From assembly GCF_033958435.1 (NCBI RefSeq), contig NC_134144.1:7434010-7498009 (forward strand): 64,000 bases of DNA, read 5' to 3'. How positions within the stretch are numbered: the first letter of the stretch is position 1; every line of letters starts with the position of its first letter. The notes under the pieces are model-generated. The model was given only the letters and a program-made list of their open reading frames with translations. It did not search any database and had not been told where the DNA came from. The translations under genes were made by a program, and so were the position numbers. This DNA comes from Carettochelys insculpta. Its lineage: Eukaryota > Chordata > Testudines > Carettochelyidae. Shown here in pieces: positions 23,802 to 35,291 of this stretch.

Positions 23802-24237
23802 GGCCGTGTCTACACTAGCCCCAAACTTCGAAATGGCCACGCAAATGGCCATTTCGAAGTTTACAAATGAAGCGCTGAAATGCATATTCAGCACTTCATT
23901 AGCATGCGGGCGGCCGCGGCACTTCGAAATTGACGCGCCTCACCGCCGCGCGGCTCGTCCCGACGGGGCTCCTTTTCGAAAGGACCCCACCTACTTTGAA
24001 GTCCCCTTATTCCCATGAGCTGATGGGAATAAGGGGACTTCGAAGTAGGCAGGGTCCTTTCGAAAAGGAGCCCCGTCGGGACGAGCCGCACGGCGGCGAG
24101 GCGCGTCAATTTCGAAGTGCCGCGGCCGCCCGCATGCTAATGAAGCGCTGAATATGCATTTCAGCGCTTCATTAGTAAACTTCGAAATGGCCATTTGTGT
24201 GGCCATTTTGAAGTTTGGGGCTAGTGTAGACGTAGCC
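23802..24237. mobile_element. Near-perfect palindromic MITE, copy B1 (nested in CR1)
   Basis: 436 bp consist of two inverted arms of about 215 bp around a short centre near 24014-24019 (CCCATGAGCTGATGGG). Ends are GGCCGTGTCTACACTAGCCC and its near inverse. The TSD is CTT at 23799-23801 and 24238-24240, and the CR1 reads on cleanly across the site. Arms contain CTTCGAAATGGCC and GCGGCCGCGGCACTTCGAAA. A full cruciform could form. Both arms encode the same peptide frame because of symmetry, so the open frames here are artefacts. Youngest-looking copy of the clan. Confidence 0.9.
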
Positions 24238-24249
24238 CTTGTCTTATTT

Positions 24250-24587
24250 TCTCTCCCTTTTTTAAGAATACCTGACATCCTGTTTGCCTTTTTGACTGAC
24301 TCTGCACACTGCGTGGATGGTTTCAAGGAACTATCCATGATAACTCCAAGATCTCTTTCCTGATTAGTTATAGCTAAATTAGCCCCCATCATAATGTAAG
24401 TATAGTTGAGGCTATTTTTTCCAATGTGCATTACCTTACACTTATCCATATTAAATTTCATTTGCCATTTTGTTGCCCAATCACTGAGCTTGATGAGATT
24501 TTTTTGAAGTTCGTCACAGTTTGCCTTTGTCTTGATTATCTTGAACAGTTTAGTGTTATCTACAAACTTTGCCACCTCACTGCTCAC
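24250..24587 (-). pseudogene. CR1 ORF2 RT palm remnant with damaged catalytic motif
   Basis: The frame begins MSSEVAKFVDNTKLFKI. The expected catalytic FADD box is FVDN (24555-24566), so the second catalytic Asp is Asn. It continues through DELQKNLIKLSDWATKWQMK and KCKVMHIGKN, typical of CR1 after motif C, then runs into B1 without a stop, giving a 198-codon chimeric frame to 23991. The copy cannot encode an active polymerase. Confidence 0.8.
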
Positions 24588-25062
24588 ACCCTTCTTCAGA
24601 TCATTTATGAATAAATTGAACAGGATTGGTCCTTGGACTGACCCTTGGGGGACACCACTATTTACCCCTCACCATTTGGAAAATTTAACATTTATGCCTA
24701 CCCTTTGTTTCCTGTTTTTAACCAGTTCTCAGTCCATGAAGGGACCTTCCCTCTTATCCCATGACCACTTAATTTACATAAGAGCCTTTGATGAGGTACC
24801 TTGTCAAAGGCTTTCTGGAAATCTTAGTGTACTATATCTACTGGATCCTCCCCTGTCTGCATGTTTGTTAACCCCTTCAAAGAACTCTAACAGATAGTAA
24901 GATATGATTTCCTTCTGCAGAAACCATGTTGACTTTCGCCCATCAAATTATGTTCTTCTACATGCCTGACAATTTTATTCTTTACTATTGTTTCAACTAA
25001 TTTGCTTGGAACTGACATTAGACTTACTCAACTAATTTGCCTGGAACTGACATTAGACGTTA

Positions 25063-28000
25063 GTAGCAGCACTCAAAACTCAAGCCCATAAAAAAGCTCA
25101 AACAGAAGCTGAACTATGTGGCTAAAGGGTATGAAGTGATGCAGGAGGTAGGTTTGAGTGAGTGGAAGTGTGTTTGTGTGAGTAAAAAGAGAGCAAAGAG
25201 AGACAAAAAGTGGCCAAATAGTCAAGCAGACAGTAACAGAGGTGCTGGTATAATGTGGCCCTGAAGGAAAGCTAAGAAATGGAATTTGTTCATATGGAAT
25301 GGAAAGGAAGACATGAAACACTAAACAAAGAAACTGTTGGACATTCCTACTGTGCTTAGGGTAACAAGACTCTGTGCATGAGCTTTGTAATAAACTAAAT
25401 GGCATCGATGAAAATACCTTTTCCACATCTTCAGTTTCTCTTCTTAAATGCAGCAACTCACAATGTCCCGTATTTGGCTTAACCACTCTGGTCAAAAGAT
25501 GTGAACGTACTTAAAGAAGCATTAGTGCATGTGCCTGTTAACTAAGGATGTGAAACCAGCTTTAGGAGAGAAAATTATACCACCCTGTCAATCCCAAATG
25601 ACAAGATTAGAACTTTAATAAGCAGGCCCTGAAATGTGTCATTTAACTTTGTTCCAGGACTGTCAATCACAGTTAACTCATGTGATTAAATCAAAAATAA
25701 ATTGTGATTAATTGCACTGGAAACATAATAAACAAACGAAATTGTATTGTTTATCTTATGCCAGTACTGTAGTGTAATTTCTTTATCATGAAAGTGCAGT
25801 TTAAAAATATAGGTTTTTTTGCTTCATAACTGTACTCCAAAACAATGTAAAACTGTACAGCCTACAAGTCTATGCAGTCCTGCTTCTTATTCAGACAATG
25901 GCTCAAGACAAACAAGTTTGTTTTTAATTAGGGGAGGGAATGCTGCTCACTCCTTATTTACAGTGTCACCTGAAAGTGAGAACAGGCATTTGCATGTCAC
26001 TTTTGTAAGGGGAATTGTAAGGTATTTATGCGCCAGACACAGTAAAAATTCTTGTACCTCTTCATGCCTCAGCCACCATTCCAGAAGATATGCTTCCATG
26101 CCGAAGATGTGCACTGAATAAGAAATGGGTTAGGTAAATTGGTGACAGAACTCCTTAGGGGGAGAATCGTGTATCTCATGCTCTGTTTCACCCTCATTCC
26201 ACCATTTATTTCGTGGTAAAGCGGTCTCGGAGGATGACCCAGCACATTTGTTTTAAGAGCACTCTCACTTCAGACTTGACGAAACTCAAGCGCTACATCT
26301 CACCTAGAAGCATCTGTTGATGGTAACACCTGTGTGAGAGTCTGGGAACAGTTGGTTGTGCAGAGCCACGTGTGCCTGGGGAGCTGTACCAGGTATGCAC
26401 CCCTCACCCCTTTGCCCTCATGCACCCTCCCTCCTGCCCAGCCCCCCCCCAACTTCCTACTGTGTCCCTCCCACCCAGACTCTCCATCCTCAGCAGCCTT
26501 CCTCCTGCCCAGCCCCTCCACCCACATCTTGCTCTCCAGCAGCCCCTTCCTGCACACTGAACCCAGACGCCCAGAAAAGTTAATCTGGCCTGGAGGGGGG
26601 AAGCCCTGAATCTCAGTTCCCTATTCCTCACCCCCATGACAGTGAGACTGTGATATAGGGGAAATGAGGCTTCTCAGTGGTTTTGGTTTGTTTGTGTTTT
26701 GTTTCTTTGTTTCTCACTTCATCCCAATTGACAGTGGCCCTGGACCCAGAAAAGTTTCTCCATCCTGATCTAGATCCTTTCGCCTCTTATGCCAGGAAGG
26801 AGCTGCCAGTAAAAGTTAACAAATCCACCCCACCACATCATCAGCCTTAGCACACCGCCTTAAAATTCACCTGTGCTGTGAAATTCATCAGTTGGGCAAC
26901 TTGTTTATGCTGGCCGCTGCCAATGCAATTGCCTGTTTGTTGCCCCCATACCGTTTGCTGTATCTATCTGTCTCTGATAGCGAGACTGTAATTTCTTTTG
27001 AAGATGGATCTTCTCTTTGGCTACTCCTAGCACAATGGAGACATAGTAAGGTCAGACATATAGAAATTGCACAGAGTGTTTTTTTCACTTTGTTTGCACA
27101 GACCAAAAGCCGGGGGCGGGGGAGGTGGGGGAACTCTAAGACCGAGGATGTTTTGGAAGAGTTTCAGCTCAGTCTTGTAGACTCAAGAGTTTAGGATAGT
27201 TCAGATATGCTTCCGGAATACATGGTTCTTATATGAACTTAAGTAAATGCTGAGCCTTTGGAGAGGTTTAACCATCATGTTAAGTGACTACCAGTCTTAT
27301 TGGAATGGACAAAATTCAATGCTTTTATAAAAATGGAATAACTCTGACTGAGGTCTTTGGCAGGTTGAATATTTCTCTATGGCTAAATCTTGTCCAATAT
27401 CTAGATTGTTTAGGACCTTTCCAGGTTTGGAAAACAAAATAAGTGTAATTACTGGCTTCCAAAAAAAACCCACATGTAAAACATGCACGGTATTATCTAA
27501 AATACAAACACATTGGAGTCGAGCCTTTCACGAGAGACTTTCATCGGGTCTGAGTGGTGTCATTTGACATTTTCATTCTGAAGATGGCTAGTCTAATTTG
27601 GTTAAATACGCAAATGGTCTTTGAATACACAGTTTCAGGCTACTGTGAATTTACTTCCAAACTTTCAAAAATATGATTGATTAAATATTGGCTGCCTATG
27701 CACTAGAGATCAATGTTCTAGCTGCTGAACGGTAAGCTGTGTTATTATACTGTTCACCTGAAAAGTAGTTCCTTTACTTTAATACCTATTTTTGTGTTTA
27801 AAGATCACTATTTTTTTTATTCTCCTAAGCTCCTGAGTGACAAGTAAGCTCCTTTAGTTTCAGGTTTAAGAGGGCTATGAGCAATTCTTTGCCAAATGGC
27901 TTGTTTTGATCCTTAATGTAACGGTTGAATTTCTATGGCTTTATAAAGTAATCTTTTGTTAGATTCACGGTTTCAAAAAACTTATCAGAGAAATCTTTCT

Positions 28001-28759
28001 GCTACCAAGCCTAGCTTGGGCACATCTTGAAACAATAAGCCACTAATTTAAAAGAATGTCATTTGAAAGCCTGTATTTTCCAAAGGTACGGAGTAAGGTC
28101 TTGTGAAAAGATAAATGCTTGTAAGTAGAGAGGGAGCCATTATAACAGTTAAATATGATAAGGGATTAATTATCTGTTTCCTTTAAATTGCTGACGTTTT
28201 GTTCTTGGCTGGATTAGAAACATCATTTAGGAAGAGCACGAAACGTAATCATTCTGTTTAGACTGCTGAGCTAGGGGAGGGCACAGGGAGCAGTAAGGAG
28301 AATGGTTACTTCAAGGTTCAGAATAGCCAAGGACTTCTCCTGCTGCAAATATTTCTTGTAAGGTACATTTTAGATGACGGATGACTATAGTAAAATATTC
28401 CAAGGTGTAACTATGGCCCCAGGACCCAGCCATTCTCTTACCAACCTTTAATTCTTTTACTTGACACAAAGAAAATGCTAAAGATGAGGGAAAGCCTCCA
28501 TGTTTGGTCAACCTTGAATTGTTTGATCAATTCACTGTGCACGTTAAAAACAGGAGGCTGAGGTCTGCATACATCCAGTGAGGTTGGGTCTGAGGCTGTA
28601 GATCACTTTCTTTTCCTGTAAGTGTGATGATGTCAGGGTTTAAAATGGAAGGAAGGGAAGGAAAGATGGTATGGGTATGGGATTGGGGATGTATGCAATG
28701 GTTTCAAATGCACAAACTTTAAACAAACTATATAAATTTGCTCCATTTTTACATGTTAA
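25063..28759. other. Mostly unique sequence, no gene recognised
   Basis: Open frames up to 140 codons (25073-25495, minus) lack domains. A C-rich stretch at about 26370-26600 is listed separately. An A/T-rich segment around 28150-28180 holds GATA and TAATTA words. Confidence 0.4.
26370..26600 (+). repeat. C-rich fragment related to the G element
   Basis: CACCCTCCCTCCTGCCCAGC, CACACTGAACCCAGACGCCC and similar units resemble the proline-rich block of G1 and G2. The boundaries are unclear. The four overlapping open frames here are shadows of this composition. Confidence 0.35.
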
Positions 28760-29096
28760 AGGTTCAGATTCCCTTGTTCAGCAGGACAATTGATGTTGCT
28801 GGACCAGACAGCATTCATGGGACCCCAGGCATGGAACCTCTACAGGCTTAGGAGCAAGCTGGAGCATGGAGCTCCACCACCCACCCCAGCAGCCTCAAAG
28901 CTGGGAGCCGGCTGAAGTGCCCAGCCGTGAGGACCCTCACCAGACTGGGGGGAAGTGGGGAGCATGACAGCCCTATGGGGGAGCCCTGCAGGATTGCCCT
29001 CCATGGGGTAGCTGGCCTGACCTCCCCTCATCTGGCAAATTCCTTCATCCACGACTGCTTGGGTCCTGAGGTTGCCAGACAAGAGAGGTGCAACCT
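28760..29096. mobile_element. TIR element (AGGTT...AACCT ends)
   Basis: The left end AGGTTCAGATTCCCTTGTTC and the inverse of the right end (AGGTTGCACCTCTCTTGTCT) form imperfect inverted repeats. The interior is GC-rich and non-coding. No TSD is evident. It is a likely decayed non-autonomous DNA transposon of unknown superfamily. Confidence 0.45.
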
Positions 29097-29124
29097 GAAT
29101 TATTTACACATTATTGTTATTTCA

Positions 29125-29220
29125 CTTATGGGGTAGGTGAGACATGGAGAAACTAATTGTCTTGCACTAGATTACATATGATGTCTTTGGCAGTGAGCGA
29201 ATAGGCTCAGTTTCTCCATT
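29125..29220 (-). repeat. MIR-like CORE-SINE fragment
   Basis: GAGACATGGAGAAACTAATT, GTCTTGCACTAGATTACA and TCTTTGGCAGTGAGCG follow the order of an inverted MIR core, heavily decayed. Confidence 0.4.
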
Positions 29221-29475
29221 AATGACATCTGGTTAACAATGCTACGTGAAATGGGATTGCTCACAAACTTTTCATCTAAAGTAATTTTTAAAATAAGTTG
29301 CCTTTCCTTGAATGAAACAAAACGGCCACTTAAATGGAGTAGCAAGACCAGGTTGAATATTTTTAAGACCCATTTTCAATGAAAACCTATTTTTTAAATA
29401 AAATAATATTTTATGGAAAATGTTCAATTCTGGCTGCAACTTTTCAATTTTTATGACAAATCTTTTTTGGAAAAT

Positions 29476-29815
29476 ATATTCCGGAATAGCTATTTTGAAA
29501 TAGGGCTGCTACACACAAAAATGTGTTTCAGAGTGGCACTTGGCTATTTTGAAATACATTGGCTGCGCAAATAGCTCCCATTTGGAAATTGCGATTTGGA
29601 AATAAGCACTATCCCGTATCTTAACAGCATTTATTTCAAAATAGTTATTTCAAAATAGGTGCTATTCCTCCTGCAGTGAGGTTTGCAGATTTCTAAATAA
29701 GGCAACCTCTGTTCTGAATGTATTTTGACATACCATGTGTATAGTGTAGACAACAGCAATGTTATTTCAAAATAAGGGCTCTTATCTTGAAATAACTAGG
29801 TTGCGTGGCTGTAAC
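29476..29815. mobile_element. TTTCAAAATA-type MITE (family D, copy D1)
   Basis: The stretch is saturated with TATTTTGAAATA, TTATTTCAAAATAG and TTATTTCAAAATAAGG words in inverted arrangement and contains AGTGTAGACAACAGCA. It is a decayed relative of the element at the left window edge. With C-to-T decay of TTCGAA, its core would equal the TATTTCGAAATAG motif of families A and B. The ends are not exact and no TSD is claimed. Confidence 0.5.
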
Positions 29816-32090
29816 CTAAATGAACAAAACTATATAGTCTAATTTTCCAGTAAAATCATGAAAAAATCAATTTTAAATTAGTTCTACATAATAGCTTTTT
29901 CACCAGCACACTATGGTTTTTATGTTTCAAATTAAAAATATTTGAAAATGGCACAGAGGAAGGAAAATGTAGCATTTTATCATACAACTTTGTTTCTTGC
30001 AGAGTTTCTGAGATCAGCTATAGTCAGGGCAAACCTAATAAAGTCAGTTCTTTTTGCAAGGGCCAAGCCAAATGCCATTTTAGGCTCAGGTCTGGTCCCT
30101 GGAGTAAATGGTAGCAGCTGTTCATTTATATGGCTCAGCTTGTCTGATTGAGCAGACGTGCCTCGGAGACTGATGCAGTCACTTGTACTTCCAGTTTTCC
30201 AGAAATCTGGCCAAATGACACTATCCAAATCCTTCAATAAACAGTTGGAAGCTGGCTATGGATGTGTAAATTTCTCATAGGATTGTAGATGGCACAGATT
30301 ACCTTCATCTGTATTTCTCCAAAATGTCAGGCTCGATAATCTCAGAAGGCTGTGTCAATCATTTAAGAATGGGTGGTTTTATGAATGGAAAATAGTCACA
30401 TAAATTGTTGAAATGGAGATAAACACCAAACAGTGATCATAATCTGGCATATAGTGCATGAAGAAATAGGATGATAAAGCCAGCACAAGTTTTTACTTAT
30501 TTGAAAGCCAGGCTCTCTTTCATTTACTATCAACTGCAGTGGTTATTGCTATTTATTTTTACAGTTCCCCACATGGGATTAGTCACTTGAAAATAAATGT
30601 ATACATACTACATAGAATCCAAATATTGCTGTCTCATGGCAGCCTGGCTTTACGGACAATTTTAATAACTCAGAAGAAAGTTTCTTCTGTTCATGACAGA
30701 GGTTTCCAACAATTCATATTCCATGGTTGAGCTAAGCGAATTGTGTTGCTATATTTCTACTGTACCTTCATGCCTTTCATGAAGGATGAATCCACTAGAA
30801 CCAACCAGAATCCACTAGATTCTGCTCTCACATTGCATCCCTTCGCAGCACAAATGGAGACAGTCCCTAACGGGCTGCAATGCAAATTTTAGCAATGGTG
30901 CAGCTCTAGGGAAACAATTGGTAATTCCTATTGTAGCAGTATTACTCATCTCCCGAACCCTTAACTTGAAACGCAAGCCAAACTTTTCTGAAGTATTTTA
31001 ATTGGTTGCTTTACCTCCTAGGACAGCTGGGGATCCAGGGGTGCCAGTGAGGTCACTTAGTTAGGATGAACTGCAAAGAATGAAGCAACCATGCCCTAAA
31101 GCAGGTGGTTATTCCAATATTTAGCTGTCCAAGCCAGTACAAAACATCCTTTATGTTACCTTACTGGCTACTAGAAACCAACAAAACAATCCCCTTAAAG
31201 CCTCAGGCTTCCACCCAGACATCCATGTCAAATAAAATTCTACCAGTCCAAAAGGATTGGACATATTACCTTCCAGGTCATTGAATATTTCAGATCTTAT
31301 CCCAAGTACACACATCCAATTCCAATTAACTATTAACTTTAATTATTATTGAAGAGTAAAAAGAGAATATATTGATTAAAAGAGCAATATACATGCTGAT
31401 ATGAGTATTCTTCCAAGATTAGATGTGTGACAGAGATGGTGAACTTTGCAGTTGCAAAAAAACTTCTTTGAGAAATTTGTCCAATTCAGTCCCATATCCA
31501 GCATCTTACTGAGGATGCAGTGCCTTTGACTGGGATCTCAATCATTATGGCTCAGGCTGCTCCTGCATGAAACCTTAAGCAGATCTGAGACAAAAAGAAT
31601 TGTGACTCAAGGAATGTTCATATAAATTACCAGCAGTATCTTGACCATTCGGTCCTGGTTTAGCAAAAGGCTTTTGACGTCACCTTCGGCTTCCCACATA
31701 TCATGGTAATTAACATAAGGTAATTTATCCATTGAACAGATTAGTGCACACTTTAAAGAGACATATAGACAATGAAATTGTTTCACCCAAGATCCATCTT
31801 AATATTCCCTTTGATCTCTATATCAACAGCTACAATAATTGGCAGGAACTGTATGTTTACATGGGTATAAGTAAACACAAATAATTAGAATTACCTCTGA
31901 AGTATTCTATGTGTTCCAACACTGCTAACAATGCTAGTATCAGGTTTGTATACCAGGTACTGACTTGCCAGCAAGCATCTGCTTTGGATAGGGTCTGTCT
32001 CCTGCTCACTGTATAACTTTCTTTTGACTTGGGTTTAGGCCTCAAGCTTTGCAGCACGTCCATGCTTTAGGTTCTCTTTCTCCTTCATAC
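29816..32090. other. AT-rich sequence, possibly including an unidentified LTR
   Basis: No gene is recognised. The stretch at about 30950-32050 has a composition reminiscent of turtle LTRs (AGATGTGTGACAGAGATGG, AT-rich centre near 31330-31380), but I see no ends or TSD, so it is not called. Confidence 0.3.
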
Positions 32091-32776
32091 TCCAGATGTG
32101 CATGTGCACCCGGTCCCTGATATCAGAGATTTTTAGCAAATAATGTTAGCAATAGTGTCGTTGGTCTGTGCCCGCACAGTTGCTTTCTTCATGCACTGAA
32201 CCAAGGGTGTTGAAGGTAATAATGCCTCTCCAGTTCCTTCTTTCCACTGCATGCCCTGAGATGGAAAACTCTGTGCCCTTGGATGTCTCCACGGTTCCTC
32301 CTTTTGGGGCACCTGTAGGGCAGGTATCTGTGTACAGCTCTGTCTATACATTCATGAAGTAGTCCACATGAGTTCAAGCCTCTCATGCAGATGCAGAGGA
32401 TGGGACTGAAGTATTAGAGAAATCTATACCAACTGCCCCCTCTATCTCTTCAAATACTGCTCACAGATCACCCATCTGTGGCAGACACATAGGGACCAGC
32501 ACTGGGAGAAAAAAATGGAGGTTACTTACCTGCAGCTGGAAGCCCTTAGAGATGTGTGGTGTCTGTCTGCACTACACTGCCTGTGCTCTTCCCCTTTGCT
32601 TTGTAACTCTTCTGATTTATGTTAAGAGGAGGAACCTAGAGATGAGTTGGTTCATGCTTTCTTTCACATCCTCTGTTCAGAGCATGAAGAGAGCAACTGT
32701 GCAGGCACAGACCAACGACACTATTGGCTAGAAATCTCTTGATTTCAGGCTCATGGAGGACATCTGTACCAAGTGT
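32091..32776. mobile_element. Long-inverted-repeat (foldback-like) element
   Basis: Left-arm sequence at 32152-32198 (GTGTCGTTGGTCTGTGCCCG ... CACAGTTGCTTTCTTCATGC) is the inverse of 32676-32726 (GCATGAAGAGAGCAACTGTG ... CACAGACCAACGACAC). Outward, CTGATATCAGAGATTTTTAG pairs with CTAGAAATCTCTTGATTTCA. Inward the pairing continues, more weakly, through CTGAACCAAGGGTGT. The interior includes GGTTACTTACCTGCAGCTGG and ACCCATCTGTGGCAGACAC. It is non-coding. Superfamily and exact ends are uncertain. Confidence 0.6.
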
Positions 32777-34994
32777 AGACAATGGGTATGGTCTGTGTAG
32801 CTCAAATAATCTCCCCATTACAGGTAAAAATGAGGAGGAGTAAGGTACGTGTTATGGGTAAGGAACCTCCTTCTGTCTCATGAGAGCTCCGGGTTCTCAC
32901 ATTTCTAGCCCCGTTTTGTAGACCTGAGCTTTGGCTAAGTCACATAATAAATATCTTGACTTTTGGAGGCTTATCAGGCCCAGACCTTTTGATGTCCACA
33001 AATCGCACCCAAGTGGTGGTGTACAGCATTCAGTTCTGTTAGGTTAATTACCTTGCAAGTTATTTGACAACTTTCAGAGTGTTTTCATTTAAGCCTGTTT
33101 TATTCAAGTGCTTTCACCTGGCATTGAACATGATGAAAGGAAATGAATTCATTGACTTCAGCAAATGTTAATGACCAGGAGGAAAATCTTTCTCTCTTGG
33201 GAACTACAGTGGTTTGCAGATGCATCAGTAGCAGTGTTATCTCTGCTGGCCTATGGACTCTAAACCTGTGGAGGTCAAGCACACACTGCAGGTCCTTTTC
33301 TTTATGGCTGGATGGGAGAAGTGGCATTTATTTTCTGTTTTAACATCGGGTCTTTGAAGGAAAAATGTGTTATTTAGGGAATGCATAGGAGTGCGAGGCA
33401 GCCTGGGGGTAATATGAAGAGCTGTCTGAGCTCTGTGCTCTACAGGCTATAGCTTTGATAGCTGCTGTTCACGTTTATTCTCTTGTAATTGAACAAGGCT
33501 GTCAACCAAAAACATGTAATTGTCAATGCTCATTTTGCTCCTAATGAAGAATTCAGGACATGGTAAGACATAATAGTGAATGATATAGATGTTTGTGTGA
33601 TCAAAATCAAATCTGTTCTTTTGCAAATGAAAGCCTCTTCAGATTCCAAGGTGAGACTTAGAGAAAGATATGCAACATAGGGGTCAGCAACACTCGTTTC
33701 ATTTCCAAGGGCATTGGTTGAAACTGGCTTTCTGTGATGATGAAGGAGGAATGAATAAAACTGTTTTGGTTTTTGAATCACTGGTTGGCTGGAAGTAATC
33801 ATTGCATGTTATGGCGCTCAGTAAATAGCAAACATTGTTTTAGGAAAGCTTAATTGTCAGAAGGAAGTAAACTCTTTGGCGAAGCTATGAAGATAATACT
33901 TTTATTCAAGGGAGATTTTTAGGTACATATCAGTGAAGTCACTTCCCTTCCACTTTGTCATTCATTTCTAAGTGCCCCCATTTCAGCATTGAGATAACCT
34001 TGGAGGAGCTCAAGTTGGAGGCACTGAAATGATAAAACCTTGCAAGGATGTCTTTCAAATCATTCTGAATTGATTTGGGCTTGGAGAGCCTTTGGATCGC
34101 TATAAAAACAGTGTAACTATCTGGAGCTGAACCTTGGCTTGAGGGAAGACTGCGTCTTTGAAAAACTTCACAGTCCTTTTCTATTTATTTCTTCAAGTTG
34201 AAACTTTTCTGCTTTCATTCTGAAATTTGCCAGGCTTGCAAAGCTGATTGTATATTTTTTAAATCTGTGCGAGAAAAAGAATGCAAAAGCTTTAAAGCTA
34301 TGTTATAATGACATGGATAAACATCCTTTGTTTGCTTAATTATGAAATATTCCAGATATTTTTCCTAGATGAAAGAGCAACAAACACACTGTCTGAATTT
34401 AGTAGTTTCAAACTTCATGAAGAATCTGTAGTCAGCAAAATATTTCCCCATAGTTCATATAGGTGACCATTATGTTGCCACAAACAAATGCTATTGTTGC
34501 CAGTTAATTTGAGGCATTTACTAAGAATTATAGGCTAAATATTACAGTTTCTGCTGGTTTTAATTTTTGCTCAAAGATGGGCCACTTCCTTTGGAAGCTG
34601 GGGATGTACAATTTCTGGAAAAAGAATATGATTTTTAACGATGCTTTCAAAATTAATATTTTACTTCTGGCAAATTGGTGCCATCTCATCTTACCATGCT
34701 TAGATTTTGAAAAAGCATCTAGACCAGTGTTTGTTAAACTTCTTGAGACGATGGGGAAAAAATAAATCAGCAACAGTTACAGCAAAAACAAAATGAAGTA
34801 ATTTAATCAAGTATCATAGCAATGAAGAAATAACAATGTATCTATAACAGAAAATATATATTACTGCCACACATTGTTTCTAGTTGCGATGCCATTGTAT
34901 AGAGAGGAGAGGATGATTAGCAGAGAGGGGAAGCTAGCGCAATGTTTAGTCAACCTTGCTGTGTTGCCAGACTACTACTGCTCTTGCGAGATGT
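32777..34994. other. Unique sequence, nothing firmly recognised
   Basis: No gene is recognised. Two hAT-start-like words in direct orientation (CAGTGTTTGTTAAAC near 34726 and CAATGTTTAGTCAAC near 34940) hint at decayed elements but lack partners. Confidence 0.35.
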
Positions 34995-35070
34995 AGAAAT
35001 AAAATTAACAGATGTTTTGGGCATAAGCTTTTGTGGGCAAAGACCCGCTTCGTCAGATGTATAAGTGGCT
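34995..35070 (+). mobile_element. Cry-type SINE tail fragment S2
   Basis: TAACAGATGTTTTGGGCATA, AGCTTTTGTGGGCAAAGAC and CCGCTTCGTCAGATGTA match the 3' half of the Cryptodira SINE. It faces S3 head to head. Confidence 0.65.
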
Positions 35071-35159
35071 GGGGGATTCAGGGGAGGGCTTAAAGAGGTG
35101 ATCTCAGTAACGTGTCCTTTAGTGAAACCCCCTCTTTAAATCCTCCTCTGAACCCCTCC

Positions 35160-35291
35160 CTACTCATGCATGAGATGAAGCGGGTCTTTGCCCACGAAAA
35201 CTCATGCTCCAAAATATCTATTAGTCTGTAACGTGGCACAGGACTTCTTGTTATTTTCAAAGATACAGACTAACTCGTCTACCTCTCTGAT
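35160..35291 (-). mobile_element. Cry-type SINE S3, inverted relative to S2
   Basis: The plus-strand words AGCGGGTCTTTGCCCACGAA, AACTCATGCTCC, ATTAGTCTGTAACGTGGCAC and ATACAGACTAACTCG are the inverse of the SINE blocks in S1. The 90 bp between S2 and S3 is itself partly inverted (GGGAGGGCTTAAAGAGG against CCTCTTTAAATCCTCC), so the whole 34995-35291 segment can fold back. Confidence 0.75.

Larger units (their letters stand above)
22402..25062 (-). mobile_element. CR1 LINE, minus strand, 5'-truncated, with two nested DNA transposons
   Basis: Read on the minus strand, the element runs from about 25062 to its 3' end near 22402, where short ATAAGAA-type repeats end it. Remaining CR1 sequence is 22402-22572, 23283-23801 and 24238-25062. 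The insertions are A1 (22573-23282, TSD TCA) and B1 (23802-24237, TSD CTT). The plus-strand words TAATAGCCTTTTATGGACCT, GTGTCCTCTGGTTCTTGT and CTGTACACAGTATTCAAGA are typical of turtle CR1. The 5' end is truncated within ORF2, and a 35-bp tandem duplication (24994-25062) marks that edge. Confidence 0.85.

Noticed and set aside
23802..24237. CpG-rich, NotI-containing palindrome as a CpG-island promoter
   Set aside because: The CpG richness is confined to the transposon arms and ends exactly at its target duplication.
30950..32050. Possible LTR retroelement
   Set aside because: Composition is suggestive, but no terminal repeats, ends or target duplication are visible.
34726..34955. Pair of hAT-start-like words as one element
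   Set aside because: The two words are in direct, not inverted, orientation and lack a target duplication.
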